A stretch of 64,000 nucleotides of DNA from Brevibacterium atlanticum (lineage in GTDB: Bacteria > Actinomycetota > Actinomycetes > Actinomycetales > Brevibacteriaceae). The notes beneath the pieces are model-generated. The model did not search any database and was not told the origin of the DNA. It saw only the letters and a program-made list of their open reading frames with translations. Below are positions 1 to 9,049 of the stretch, one piece after another. The position numbers and the translations under genes are program-made. Position 1 is the stretch's first letter; every line of letters begins with the position of its first letter. The stretch lies in contig NZ_CP050152.1 in the NCBI RefSeq assembly GCF_011617245.1, forward strand, positions 3,524,503-3,588,502, given 5' to 3'.

Positions 1-710
1 TGCGAAGAATCGCCGATGCTTGGGCAGAGCTCATGGCTCGGCTCGGTTATGAACGCTTCCTCGCGCAGGGCGGAGACTGGGGCGCCATGGTCACCATTAC
101 GTTGGCCATCCGCCATCCTGAGAAGGTCGCGATGATGCACACCACAGTTCCGCATGCCTCCCGACCGGATGGATTCGATGACGACCAACTCACCAACACG
201 GAACGTGCCTGGTTGGATCACGAAGAGCAGTTCCGGCGGAGTGGAATGGGTTACGCGGCAATCCAATCCACCAGACCACAGACCATCGGCTATGGACTCG
301 TCGACTCACCGGTCGCACTGATCAGTTGGATCATTGAGAAGTTCCACGACGCCGCCGACTGTGACGGACACCCGGAGAACGCCGTGTCACGCCAGCGACT
401 GCTCGACAACGTCGCGCTGTATTGGTTCAGCGCGTCAGGTGCTTCCTCTGCTCGACTGTATTGGGAGAATATCAACGGCGAAGCCGAGTTCAGTCCTGGT
501 CTGGACATGACGACGCCGGTCGACTTACCTTCTGCGGTCTCCGTCTTTCCCAAGGAACTGCGCAAGCTCCCTCGTTCTTGGGTCGAACGGCGGTTCACCG
601 ACTTGCGCCACTGGAATGTCCTCGACCGCGGTGGTCACTTCCCCATGTTGGAAGTGCCTGACACGTTCGTCACCGAGCTGAGAACTGCCTTCTTCACAGC
701 TCCTCTCTGA
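1..710 (+). CDS. Epoxide hydrolase, alpha/beta-hydrolase fold (5' end outside window)
   Basis: The reading frame is open from base 3 and continues in frame with the ATG at 33, so the gene starts upstream of the window; about the last 235 residues are present. The nucleophile elbow QGGDWGA carries the expected catalytic Asp, and GGHFPMLEVPD near the C-terminus carries the catalytic His of the microsomal/juvenile-hormone epoxide hydrolase family. These enzymes open epoxides to vicinal diols. The missing N-terminal part would hold the oxyanion HGWP motif. No obvious partner lies downstream. The substrate is unknown. Confidence 0.85.
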   Translation, partial: RRIADAWAELMARLGYERFLAQGGDWGAMVTITLAIRHPEKVAMMHTTVPHASRPDGFDDDQLTNTERAWLDHEEQFRRSGMGYAAIQSTRPQTIGYGLVDSPVALISWIIEKFHDAADCDGHPENAVSRQRLLDNVALYWFSASGASSARLYWENINGEAEFSPGLDMTTPVDLPSAVSVFPKELRKLPRSWVERRFTDLRHWNVLDRGGHFPMLEVPDTFVTELRTAFFTAPL

Positions 711-796
711 ACCGGACTGGAGCTTGCACGATCACGCTTGTGGATGAGTCGGTCGACGTCATACACCAGCGGAGGCCCGGCCACAGTGGAGGACGT

Positions 797-1048
797 TCAG
801 CGTTCGAGCTGACCGCCGAAGAGGCGCTGGAGCGGGATCGATCCGTCCTGCCACGGGGTGAGGATCCAGGCGACGGCATAGGCGCCGACGCCGAGGACCG
901 GCAGGGCGAATGAGATGAGGACGAGCAGGCGCATCAGCCAGACGTTGACGCCGGTCACCTCGGCGAGGCCGCCGGCGATGCCACCGAGGATGCGGTCGGG
1001 ACCGCGACGGAAACCGAGTTTGCGAATGGAGTCGAATAGTGAGTTCAT
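797..1048 (-). CDS. PspC-domain small membrane protein
   Basis: 83 residues. The stretch GPDRILGGIAGGLAEV followed by hydrophobic segments (about residues 30-68) is the classic PspC domain, a short membrane protein linked to envelope stress in the phage-shock family. The frame is open further upstream, but the ATG at 1046-1048 is chosen because the domain begins just after it and a TACCGT box sits 7 bases upstream, the pattern expected for a leaderless mRNA. It stands alone, with no pspA or pspB beside it, so its role is only inferred from the family. Confidence 0.85.
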   Translation of the reverse strand: MNSLFDSIRKLGFRRGPDRILGGIAGGLAEVTGVNVWLMRLLVLISFALPVLGVGAYAVAWILTPWQDGSIPLQRLFGGQLER

Positions 1049-1055
1049 GTCTTCG

Positions 1056-1061
1056 ACGGTA
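1056..1061 (-). promoter_or_regulatory. Putative leaderless -10 box of the PspC gene
   Basis: Reading the minus strand, TACCGT is followed by 7 bases and then ATG, with no Shine-Dalgarno sequence between. A TANNNT box at this distance puts the transcription start on or next to the start codon. The same layout recurs at six other genes in this window. Confidence 0.45.
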
Positions 1062-1112
1062 CTCGGCCCCGGTGTCCGCCGACAGGGGTGATGGCCATCG
1101 ACTGCCCTGAGG

Positions 1113-1628
1113 TTATCCGGAATCCTCGCCGATCCAGTACCGGCGTTTGGCCGGGCCGTCACCGACCTCGCGGACGTCATCGAGCACACCGCCGCACTGC
1201 TCGATCACGCGCGCCGACGCGGTGTTCGTCTCGTCGCAGGTGACGAGCACGTCCGTCACACCCGCTGCTCGCAGGCGCTCGACCGAGCGGGCGAGGATCT
1301 GTCGGGCGTAACCTCGGCGCCGGAATTCCGGAGCGACCGCGTAGCCGACGTGCCCGCCGAACTCGAACAGGAAATCATTGAGTTCGTAACGGATGGATGT
1401 GCGTCCGACGGGCCGTCCGGACACCTCGGCGATGAGGAAATCGGCCCGCACTCGGCCCGGCGGAAGGTCGACTCCGCGTGCCTCGCGGGCGATCATTGAG
1501 AGGATGTCGTCCCACGAACCCTCGGCGAGGAGGAAACTGAAGTCCTCGGCCCGCAGCTGCTCATGGAACTGACGCAGGATCGCCTCGTCGTCGCGGTTCG
1601 GTGCGCGCAGGAGCAGCTCGGCAGTCAT
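1113..1628 (-). CDS. GNAT-family N-acetyltransferase
   Basis: 171 residues. The acetyl-CoA pyrophosphate loop RRRGYARQ lies at about residues 103-110, followed by the helix and the NTASARVIEQCGG segment typical of motif B in GNAT enzymes. It probably acetylates an amine on a small molecule or protein N-terminus; the acceptor cannot be told from sequence. The start is supported by a GGAAGG sequence 6 bases before the ATG. It lies between PspC and an FAD monooxygenase on the same strand. Confidence 0.85.
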   Translation of the reverse strand: MTAELLLRAPNRDDEAILRQFHEQLRAEDFSFLLAEGSWDDILSMIAREARGVDLPPGRVRADFLIAEVSGRPVGRTSIRYELNDFLFEFGGHVGYAVAPEFRRRGYARQILARSVERLRAAGVTDVLVTCDETNTASARVIEQCGGVLDDVREVGDGPAKRRYWIGEDSG

Positions 1629-1695
1629 GGGTTCCTTCCCACTGGTGTCATCGGGTCGGAGTCATCGGCCCGGTGTCGTCGGCGGTCGATCCCTT

Positions 1696-3006
1696 TCATT
1701 GTCGCTGATCGATGAGGTCGGATTGTGAACGTTCCGGACGGCGGGCGAAGTCGGGAGCGTGCTCAGGGGTGATGCCCATTCCGAGAATCCGCGCGGGGAC
1801 GACCGTGAGTGCCGGGAACGTCTTGAGAAGCCATTCCACTGCCGCAGGCGGTCGGATGTCGCCGCCGTCTCGGACCACGGGTTCGATCATGCGGTGGATC
1901 CCGGCCTGCAGCACTTCGACGGCCTTCGTCGTCAGCAGTCGACGACGCTGCACCCGGCGCAGCTGCCTCGTACTCACCGTGCCGGCGCGCAGTGATTCGG
2001 CGAGGATTCGGGCCGTCGCCACACCGTCTTGGACCGCGAGATTGACGCCGACTCCACCGAGCGGACTCATCGCATGCACCGCATCGCCGATGCAGAGCAG
2101 ACCGGGGACGAACCACCTCGGCGCTTCGCTGCGGCGCACGTCGAGGAGTCTGACGTCGTCGAAGTCGATCGCTCCGACGTCGTCGGCGAGGGCCGGGAAA
2201 GTGGCGGCCACAGCATCGCGCAGCGCCTCGATGCCCTCGGCCCGAAACCGTTCGTCAGCGCCCTTGGGAATGAGCCGGGCCATCTGCACGTGCCCGTCCC
2301 GCGGAATCGCGACGAAGACGTTCCTGCCATCGGATCGTGGGGCGACGGAATCGGGAAGCACCGCCTCGGTGTCGATGCGGAACCACCACACGTCGATCCC
2401 CGAGTGGAGTTCGCGCACGGGCAGGCCCGCCTCTTCCCTGGCGATCGACCACCGCCCGTCGGCGGCGATGACGAGCGGGGCGCGCAGCTCGTAGGCCGGC
2501 CGAGGACCGTGCGCGGACTGCGGACCCTCCGCGGCTCGCGGACCCGCCCCGTCCGGCCCCTGCACTCTCACCCCGACGACCCTCTCGTCCTCCCAGATCA
2601 GGGAGTTCATCTCGGCACCCATCCGCAGTTCGAAGCCCGGTTCGTCGTTGCCCGCCTCTGCGAGCAGATTGAGGAAGTCCCACTGCGGAGCGATGGTCAT
2701 GAAGGGATGGGGAGCATTCAGCCTCGAGAGGTCGCCGAGGATGAATTCCTTCCCGGACCGGTCTGTGAGGCTGATGTTGGTCACCTGGCGATGCGCGATG
2801 CGAGCGAACCGGTGGTAGAGGCCGAGTTCGTCGAGCAGCCGCAGCGTCGACGGGTGGACGGTATCGCCGCGGAAGTCGCGGAAGAAGTCCGCGTGCTTCT
2901 CAAGGACGATGACCCGCACTCCTCCCCGTGCGAGCAGCAGCCCGGCGACGACTCCGGCCGGACCGCCTCCGGCGATGATGCAGTCAACGTGCTCGGTGTC
3001 GGCCAT
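1696..3006 (-). CDS. FAD-dependent aromatic-type monooxygenase
   Basis: 436 residues. The N-terminal dinucleotide fold GGGPAG is at residues 13-18. The FRGDTVHPSTL segment and the second FAD motif GDAVHAMSPLGGVGVN are those of the UbiH/p-hydroxybenzoate hydroxylase superfamily. Such enzymes use NAD(P)H and O2 to hydroxylate aromatic or related substrates. I prefer the ATG at 3004-3006 to the upstream in-frame start because GAGGAG sits 7 bases before it and the FAD fold starts immediately. The substrate is unknown and no degradation genes flank it. Confidence 0.85.
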   Translation of the reverse strand: MADTEHVDCIIAGGGPAGVVAGLLLARGGVRVIVLEKHADFFRDFRGDTVHPSTLRLLDELGLYHRFARIAHRQVTNISLTDRSGKEFILGDLSRLNAPHPFMTIAPQWDFLNLLAEAGNDEPGFELRMGAEMNSLIWEDERVVGVRVQGPDGAGPRAAEGPQSAHGPRPAYELRAPLVIAADGRWSIAREEAGLPVRELHSGIDVWWFRIDTEAVLPDSVAPRSDGRNVFVAIPRDGHVQMARLIPKGADERFRAEGIEALRDAVAATFPALADDVGAIDFDDVRLLDVRRSEAPRWFVPGLLCIGDAVHAMSPLGGVGVNLAVQDGVATARILAESLRAGTVSTRQLRRVQRRRLLTTKAVEVLQAGIHRMIEPVVRDGGDIRPPAAVEWLLKTFPALTVVPARILGMGITPEHAPDFARRPERSQSDLIDQRQ

Positions 3007-3134
3007 GACACTCTCCTCGGTTCGCGACTCGAAGGACTCACTCACCAGCCTAACCCTCGCGGTGAACAGTCGGTGTGAGGCGAGGAGAGTGGGACGTCGG
3101 ACATGGGGTCAGATGCGGCCGGAAGCGCCGGCAT

Positions 3135-4838
3135 TCATGCTCCGGTCCGCGGCATCCCTCCCGCCGTCTTCTCCGTGACGTCGAAGCGTTCGCGGTAACG
3201 GCCGGTGAGCAGACACCACTGCGAATACAGCGCCGTCGAGGAGTTGAACACCAGCAGAGTGAGCGGATAGAGCAGCCACTGCAGCCACATCGTCACGCGG
3301 CGTTCACGCGGAACGTGGACCGGCCGTGGCGGCAGCAGCGCATTGAACACGAGGACGGAGACGACGAGTCCGATCATGCCGAACTGCTGCACGATGCCCA
3401 CGGTCATCGGCATCCGGTCCACCACCGAGGTGGCCTGTCCCGTCTGGGAGGCCACGACGAAGGGGATCCAACCGCCGATGGCGATGATGATCGAGATCGA
3501 GGCGAGGCTGACATGGCCTTCGAGCAGTGAGAGGAACCGGAGGACGCCCGGCCAGAACGGCGACCGCGCATCCGTGGCGAACACGCGCACCCCGACGTAG
3601 GGCACGTCCGAGGCTCCATAGGACCAGCGGCTGAGCTGTCTGAACTGGGCGACCATCGTGGCCGTGAACGTTCCCGCCTGCACCGCGTCCTGGAAGATCG
3701 GAACGTGAATGGGAACAACCCGGTAGTCGCCGTTGAAATGGAACCAGCTGCGCCAGTACTGGTGACCGTCCTCGACGATGGTCCGCTTCGACCAGAACCC
3801 CATCTCCACCAGCGCAGTGAGCGGCTGGGCATGTGAGGCGAAGTTGCGCAGAGCGAGCCGGCGAACCGTGGTGGTGAGGTTCCAGAAGCAGTTCGCGCTG
3901 GCCACCACCCGTGACGGCGCCGGCACGTCCCAGATGTTCGTGATGTAGAGGCTGATCGGCTGGAAGGACAGACGCTCTCGGTCCGGGGCGATCGCATATT
4001 CGTAGGCGACACAGTCGAAGTAGGACTCGTGCGGGATGTTGTCGCAGTCGAGGCTCGTGACGATCACCCGATGAGGGTCGATGGCCCGCTCGCGGACCCA
4101 TTCGGCCAGGCGGTGTCCGGCGTAGGTGATGTTCGCGCCCTTGCCGGCGATCTCATCGGGCAGCGACGCCGGATGTTCGACGAGGACGAATGCCCCGAAA
4201 CGATGCCCATATTCGGCGTCCAGACGGCGAGCGGTCTCGGCCATGGCCGGTCCGCCGCGTTCCTCGAACGCGAAGAAGACGAGCAGCCGATCCGGTGACG
4301 TCGAGGTGTGCAGCAGCGTACGGATCGTGTCGGCGATGACCGGATAAGGCTCGTTGTAGGCAGCAACGACGACGGCATGGAATAGGGACGAGGGCCGCAT
4401 GATCGACCCCGGGTCGCCGGTGATCTGCTCGACGAGCACCTTATGCTCGGCAGCACGGAATCCCCCTCGCGGATGCGCCAAGGAGGGGCGCCCATCCATA
4501 GCCCGCTCGAGATCGGTCAGGCGGGCGGCCCAGTCCACCCGGGCAGCACGCCGATAGCGGAGGAACCCGCGGGTCACGTCGATCGCCCCGAGCATGGCTC
4601 GGGCGAACATCAGGCCGACGATCGAGAGAACATAGACTGCACCGACCATCGCATCGATGAACGGAAGGACGAAGACGAGGCCGACGGCGGTGAAGCTGAT
4701 GATCGCCGGCAGCGCCTCGAAGAACCGGTACGCGGGAGAGCGCGGTCCCATCGGCAGTTCGAGATCGGCGGAAGTCTGTCGAGGACGTGGTTCCTCGGCG
4801 GGAACTGGTTCGGCAGCAGACTGGCGGTTGGCTCTCAC
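3135..4838 (-). CDS. Membrane-embedded family 2 glycosyltransferase, cellulose-synthase-like
   Basis: 567 residues. Two hydrophobic helices near residues 38-85 precede a cytosolic GT-A domain. That domain has the acceptor/metal motif SLDCDN, an EDGHQYWR segment that fits the catalytic base, and a QFRQLSRWSYG segment matching the Q/RxxRW motif of processive beta-glycosyltransferases. About four more membrane helices end the protein. It probably polymerises and extrudes a sugar chain. The start is a GTG with a weak AGGA upstream. It has no synthase partner nearby, so the polymer is unknown. Confidence 0.8.
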   Translation of the reverse strand: MRANRQSAAEPVPAEEPRPRQTSADLELPMGPRSPAYRFFEALPAIISFTAVGLVFVLPFIDAMVGAVYVLSIVGLMFARAMLGAIDVTRGFLRYRRAARVDWAARLTDLERAMDGRPSLAHPRGGFRAAEHKVLVEQITGDPGSIMRPSSLFHAVVVAAYNEPYPVIADTIRTLLHTSTSPDRLLVFFAFEERGGPAMAETARRLDAEYGHRFGAFVLVEHPASLPDEIAGKGANITYAGHRLAEWVRERAIDPHRVIVTSLDCDNIPHESYFDCVAYEYAIAPDRERLSFQPISLYITNIWDVPAPSRVVASANCFWNLTTTVRRLALRNFASHAQPLTALVEMGFWSKRTIVEDGHQYWRSWFHFNGDYRVVPIHVPIFQDAVQAGTFTATMVAQFRQLSRWSYGASDVPYVGVRVFATDARSPFWPGVLRFLSLLEGHVSLASISIIIAIGGWIPFVVASQTGQATSVVDRMPMTVGIVQQFGMIGLVVSVLVFNALLPPRPVHVPRERRVTMWLQWLLYPLTLLVFNSSTALYSQWCLLTGRYRERFDVTEKTAGGMPRTGA

Positions 4839-4953
4839 TCTGTCGATCCTGCGCGCCGAGGCTGGCCGCTGGTTTGTGTGCAGGTGCAGGTCAGATGAAT
4901 ATTTCGTGCCGACTCCCAGTCAGAGGAGTCGTCCGACAGCATGTGCCGTCCGG

Positions 4954-4959
4954 TAGCCT
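4954..4959 (+). promoter_or_regulatory. Putative leaderless -10 box (TAGCCT)
   Basis: TAGCCT ends 6 bases before the ATG at 4966 and no ribosome-binding sequence is present, so the mRNA probably begins at the start codon. Confidence 0.5.
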
Positions 4960-4965
4960 CCTGTT

Positions 4966-5469
4966 ATGGCCCATACCATCCGCACTCCCGTCCCCGACGA
5001 TGCCGCGGCCATGGCACGAGTCCACGTCGACACGTGGCAGGAGACCTACCGCGGACTCATGCCCGACGCACTCCTCGACGACCCCGATTTCGTCGATCAC
5101 CGTCGGCAGCTGTGGACGAATGTCCTCACGGAGGCCGACCCGCACCGCTATGCCTGTGCCGTCGCCGAATCCGACGGCCGTATCGTCGGCATCGCCATGG
5201 CCGGTCCCCCGGAGGCCGACAGCGGCGTCGAGGACCGCCACCTCTACATCCTCTACGCCTACCGGTCGATGCACGGCACCGGTGCCGGCCAGGATCTCCT
5301 CGACGCCGTCGTCGATCCCTACCTGACGACGGCGCTGTGGGTGGCCGACCCGAATCCCCGTGCCCAGGCGTTCTACGTCAAGAACGGCTTCGTCGCCGAC
5401 GGCACCGTCAAGACCGATGACTACGACGGGGTCCGCGAGCTGAGAATGGTGCGACCGCCGACTGCGTAG
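4966..5469 (+). CDS. GNAT-family N-acetyltransferase
   Basis: 167 residues. The opening segment ending in DTWQETYRGLMPD is typical of a large actinobacterial GNAT subfamily. The acetyl-CoA loop region is YRSMHGTGAGQDLLDAV, and NPRAQAFYVKNGFVADG is the usual C-terminal motif. The product probably acetylates a small amine or a protein N-terminus. The gene is divergent from the glycosyltransferase and converges with the salvage operon after a gap of only 9 bases. Confidence 0.87.
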   Translation: MAHTIRTPVPDDAAAMARVHVDTWQETYRGLMPDALLDDPDFVDHRRQLWTNVLTEADPHRYACAVAESDGRIVGIAMAGPPEADSGVEDRHLYILYAYRSMHGTGAGQDLLDAVVDPYLTTALWVADPNPRAQAFYVKNGFVADGTVKTDDYDGVRELRMVRPPTA

Positions 5470-5478
5470 GCGCGGCCG

Positions 5479-6522
5479 TCACACCCAGACGACCCGAACC
5501 TGCGGAGTGAGCCTCCCACCCGCGCCGAGGTGGCCGAGCGTGAGTGCCCCCTCGAGCGGTCCGCCGACGGGCTCGACGATGGTGACGTGCGGGTGCAGGC
5601 GGGCGGTTTCAGTACGGAACCCTTCCACGAGGTGGCTCCCGACAGCCGTCACTCCCCCGGTGAGTGCGATGCGCACCGTCGCATCGGCGTCGGCTGTCCG
5701 GGCTGCGGCGACTGCACTGCGGGCAGCTTCCTGTCCGGCCTGTCTGAGCAGTCCGGCCGAGGCAGTGTCACCGGTGCGGGCAGAGTCGGCGATGTCGGCG
5801 GCGAATTCGGCGAGCAGTCCGGCCCGATCACCCCGGGTGTAGAACTGTCCGGGCCAGGAGGCGGGAGGCCCGAAACGGCGGGTGGCCGCCTCGAGCAGTG
5901 CACGCCCGTGCTCATCGAGTCCGTCATGGGTGCGCAGGGCGAGTTCGAGCCCGTGACGTCCCAGCCATGCTCCTCCCCCGCGGTCGCCGAAGAGATGCCC
6001 CCACCCGTCGGCACGTGACCAGTCGGGCGACCACATTCCCGTCTCGTCCGGACCTGCGTGGGCGACGGCGATGGCTCCGGTGCCGAGCACGGTGATCGCT
6101 CCGCCGGTCCCGCCGAGGGCTCCGAGGTGCGCGGTCACGGCATCGATCGCGGCGACCGCCGGCACCCCGAAGTCGCTGGAGATGTCTGCGAGCGCATCCG
6201 AGGGATCCTCGGCCAGCGACGCGATGCCGGTCGCTCCGATGCCGATGCCGGTGACCTCGGAGAAACGATCGGCCCACGTCTCCGCGGCCGATCGCACGAG
6301 TACCCGCAGAACGTGGAGGACATTGCTGCCGCTCGGCCCGATCGCGATGCGGGGTCCGGTGAGCCGGTCGATGATGCGCGGGCTGGGACCGGGGCCGGCC
6401 GCGGCGGCACCAGCGTCGCTGCGAGAGTCATGGCCGACACGGGCGGACGGGTCGGAGGTCATTTCGCCGAGGGCGGCCCGACTGCCGGTGCCGCCGATGT
6501 CGATGCCGAGGACGAGACTCAT
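5479..6522 (-). CDS. BadF/BadG-type sugar kinase, probable MurNAc/GlcNAc kinase (MurK-like)
   Basis: 347 residues of the BadF/BadG/BcrA/BcrD ATPase family. The N-terminal GIDIGGTGSRAALG is the phosphate-1 loop; GAITVLGTGAIAVAH and the later ALTGGVTAVGSHLV segment are the phosphate-2 and adenosine motifs. In clostridia a kinase of this family (MurK) phosphorylates MurNAc and GlcNAc and is encoded beside MurQ, as here. The start codon overlaps the predicted original stop of murQ (ATGA at 6519-6522), so the two are translationally coupled. It would feed the etherase with MurNAc-6-phosphate made from imported free MurNAc. Activity on GlcNAc is equally possible. Confidence 0.82.
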   Translation of the reverse strand: MSLVLGIDIGGTGSRAALGEMTSDPSARVGHDSRSDAGAAAAGPGPSPRIIDRLTGPRIAIGPSGSNVLHVLRVLVRSAAETWADRFSEVTGIGIGATGIASLAEDPSDALADISSDFGVPAVAAIDAVTAHLGALGGTGGAITVLGTGAIAVAHAGPDETGMWSPDWSRADGWGHLFGDRGGGAWLGRHGLELALRTHDGLDEHGRALLEAATRRFGPPASWPGQFYTRGDRAGLLAEFAADIADSARTGDTASAGLLRQAGQEAARSAVAAARTADADATVRIALTGGVTAVGSHLVEGFRTETARLHPHVTIVEPVGGPLEGALTLGHLGAGGRLTPQVRVVWV

Positions 6523-7468
6523 GCGCCCACGGGGCCCGGGCCGGTGAGTTCGGCGATCGCGGCCCGAACCGAGCCGTCATGGGACTCCAGGCTCGACGCG
6601 CCCGGGCGGGGGCCACCTCGGCGAAGGAGACGACGAGCGCTGTCTTGAGATCACCGTCGCAGCGCTCGAGCAGTTCCCTGGCGTCTACGTCGTCGAGGTC
6701 CGCGGCCTCCCTGAGGATGCGCACGGTGCGCTCGCGCAGCTTCTCGTTCGTGGCGACGACGGAGACCATGAGGTTGTCCCAGGTCCGGCCCAAGGCGACC
6801 ATGAGTGCGGTCGAGAACCCGTTGAGGGCGAGCTTCTGCGCGGTGCCCGCCTTGAGCCTGGTCGAGCCGGTGATGACCTCGGGGCCGGTGTCGAGCAGGA
6901 TGTGATCATCGGCGTGCACGGCGACGGGGGCGTGCGGGTTGTTCGAGATGAGCACGGCATGAGCACCGGCCGTCCGCGCCGTCTCGAGCGCCCCGCCGAC
7001 AAACGGGGTCGAGCCGCTGGCGGCGATGCCGATGGCCACATCGTCGGGTCCGAGCTCGGCCCCGGCTGCGCGTCCGTCGGCTTCGGAGTCCTCGGCGTTC
7101 TCGACGGCGTTGACGAGCGCGGCCTGTCCGCCGGCGATGTGCCCGACGACCCGGCCGGGTTCGAGGTTGAACGTCGGCAGCAGCTCGCTGGCGTCGAGGA
7201 CACCGAGGCGACCCGAGGTGCCCGCACCGAAGTAGTGGACGCGGCCGCCTCGGCGCATACGCTCTGCCGCAATGTCGACGAGGCGGGCGAGCTGCGGCAG
7301 GGCCGCGGCGACCGCGTCGATGACCGTATGGTCCTCGGTGTTGAGGACCCGGAGGACGCCGAGGGTGTCGAGCTCGTCGAGACCGGCGCTGCGCGGATTG
7401 CGCTGCTCGGTCGGCGACAGCGGACGTGAGGCCTGCGACGCTGGGCCCGCCGGGTCGGATCCGGTCAT
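6519..7468 (-). CDS. murQ: N-acetylmuramic acid 6-phosphate etherase, C-terminal frameshift
   Basis: MurQ cleaves the lactyl ether of MurNAc-6-phosphate to GlcNAc-6-phosphate and lactate. The SIS-fold core is clear: FGAGTSGRLGVLDASELLPT and GIAASGSTPFVGGAL. The start ATG at 7466-7468 overlaps the symporter stop. After about residue 292 the frame changes. The annotated frame runs on as a basic, non-MurQ sequence to 6428. The alternative frame gives the expected end LESHDGSVRAAIAEL and stops at 6519-6521, overlapping the kinase start. One missing C (G on the plus strand) near 6590-6591 explains this. The lesion touches only the last 20 or so residues; it may be real or a sequencing error. Confidence 0.85.
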
Positions 7469-8976
7469 GCGCGGCCGCTTCCTTCCACCTCGGCGACGGG
7501 GGCATCGGTCGATGCGGGCGCGGGATGGCGCAGGGCGAGCAGCCCGCCGACGATGAAGGTGACGATGACGCCGAGCAGCGGGTACCACTGCCAGGCCACC
7601 CACACCTCGCCGGTCACGTACTTCTCCATGACGAAGAAGAACGCGTTGACGGCCACGGCCAGTGCGAAGCCGATGTTCGCATCCATGGCGTTCGCGCGCT
7701 TGTTGACGATGCCGAAGACGAAGGCGCCGAGCAGCCCGCCGTACGTGATGCCGGCGATGCCGAGGGCGAGGATGACGATGCTGCCCTCGTCGGATTGGAA
7801 GACGGTCGCCGGGAGGATGAAGGCGATGCCCCAGCCGATCGTCGCCCAGCGGCCGACTCTGAACCCCTGTTCGTCGGTCATCGGGGTGCGCTTGAGCTTG
7901 TTGTACACGTCGTTGACCGTCGAGGACGACAGCGCCGACAGCGACGAGGACAGGGTCGACATCGCGGCGGCGAGGATGCCGGCCAGCAGCAGTCCCGAGA
8001 TGCCGGTGGGCAGACCTTCGATGATGAACTTCGGGAAGATCTCGTCATCGCGGGTCAGCCCCAGGTCCGCCGGCAGGGCGTGATCGTAGTAGGCCCAGAG
8101 GGCGAGGCCCACGGCGAGGAAGATCGCGAACTGGACGACCACGACGATGCCGGACCAGATGAGCGCCTTCTGCGCCTCGAGCTTCGACCGGCACGACAGC
8201 AGCCGCTGGACGATGAGCTGGTCGGAGCCGTGCGAGGCCATCGCGAAGACCGCGCCGCCGAGGACGGAGGGGATGAACGAAGCGTCTGCGGAGATCGGGT
8301 TGCCCTCGAAGACGAAGATGTTCGTCTTCCCGGCCTCGACCGCCTCGGCGAGCCAGCCGCCGCCGATCGAGGCGGAGATGATGATGATCGCGAGGATGCC
8401 GCCGAGGACGTAGAGGAGCATCTGGGCGACATCGACCCAGACCACGGCCTTGATGCCGCCGATGAACGTGTAGGCGATCGTGACCAGGGAGAGGACGACG
8501 ATGATGACGAAGTAGTTCGTGTGGATGCCGAGTCCGTCGAGGATGACCTTGACCGGGATGGCGCAGGCGAGGACGCGGATGCCGTCGGCGAGCAGACGGG
8601 TGAAGAGGAACGTCACCCCGGCCGTGGTCTGCGTCGATGAGCCGAAGCGTTTGCCCAGGTAGGCGTACGCGGTGACCATCTCGCCATCGTAGTAGCGCGG
8701 GAGCATGAAGTAGGCGACGATGACGCGGCCGAGGATGTAGCCCAGTCCCAGCTGCAGGTAGTTGAGGTCGCCGAGGTAGCTCATCACGGGGATGCCGATG
8801 ACGGTCAGTGCGCTCGTCTCGGTGGCGACGACTGACAGGCACACCGCCCACCACGGCAGGTCGCGACCGCCGAGGAAGTAGCCTTTGAGGTTCTTCTGCT
8901 TTCCGCTCAGCGCCAGTCCCAGCCACGCCGTTGCGACGAGATAGGCGATGATCACCAGGAGGTCGATGATCTGCAT
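7465..8976 (-). CDS. Sodium:solute symporter (SSS family), probable amino-sugar importer
   Basis: 503 residues with about 13 hydrophobic segments. The opening MQIIDLLVIIAYLVATAWLG, GYFLGGRDLPWWAVCLS and the ALTVIGIPV segment are typical of SSS transporters related to the SGLT/NanT branch. The start at 8974-8976 is set by the first hydrophobic segment and a GGAGAG sequence just upstream; the longer open frame is junk. Its stop overlaps the murQ start (ATGA), which ties it to cell-wall sugar salvage. I infer import of MurNAc, anhydro-MurNAc or a muropeptide sugar driven by sodium; other sugars cannot be excluded. Confidence 0.85.
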   Translation of the reverse strand: MQIIDLLVIIAYLVATAWLGLALSGKQKNLKGYFLGGRDLPWWAVCLSVVATETSALTVIGIPVMSYLGDLNYLQLGLGYILGRVIVAYFMLPRYYDGEMVTAYAYLGKRFGSSTQTTAGVTFLFTRLLADGIRVLACAIPVKVILDGLGIHTNYFVIIVVLSLVTIAYTFIGGIKAVVWVDVAQMLLYVLGGILAIIIISASIGGGWLAEAVEAGKTNIFVFEGNPISADASFIPSVLGGAVFAMASHGSDQLIVQRLLSCRSKLEAQKALIWSGIVVVVQFAIFLAVGLALWAYYDHALPADLGLTRDDEIFPKFIIEGLPTGISGLLLAGILAAAMSTLSSSLSALSSSTVNDVYNKLKRTPMTDEQGFRVGRWATIGWGIAFILPATVFQSDEGSIVILALGIAGITYGGLLGAFVFGIVNKRANAMDANIGFALAVAVNAFFFVMEKYVTGEVWVAWQWYPLLGVIVTFIVGGLLALRHPAPASTDAPVAEVEGSGRA

Positions 8977-9049
8977 GTGTCTCTCCTTGTCAGAGGCTTG
9001 ATAGAAGGGTCGAGTGTGGGGATCGGTCTGGGTCCGGCTTGGGGTCGGT

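Noticed and set aside
6428..6521. Extension of MurQ to 6428 as a genuine longer C-terminus
   Set aside because: The extension is basic and unlike MurQ, lies inside the kinase gene in another frame, and the expected ending exists in a neighbouring frame.
7426..8640. Long open frame antisense to the symporter, rich in Asp/Glu/Arg
   Set aside because: It is a shadow of the high-GC symporter gene: no recognisable domain, very biased composition, and no start signal.
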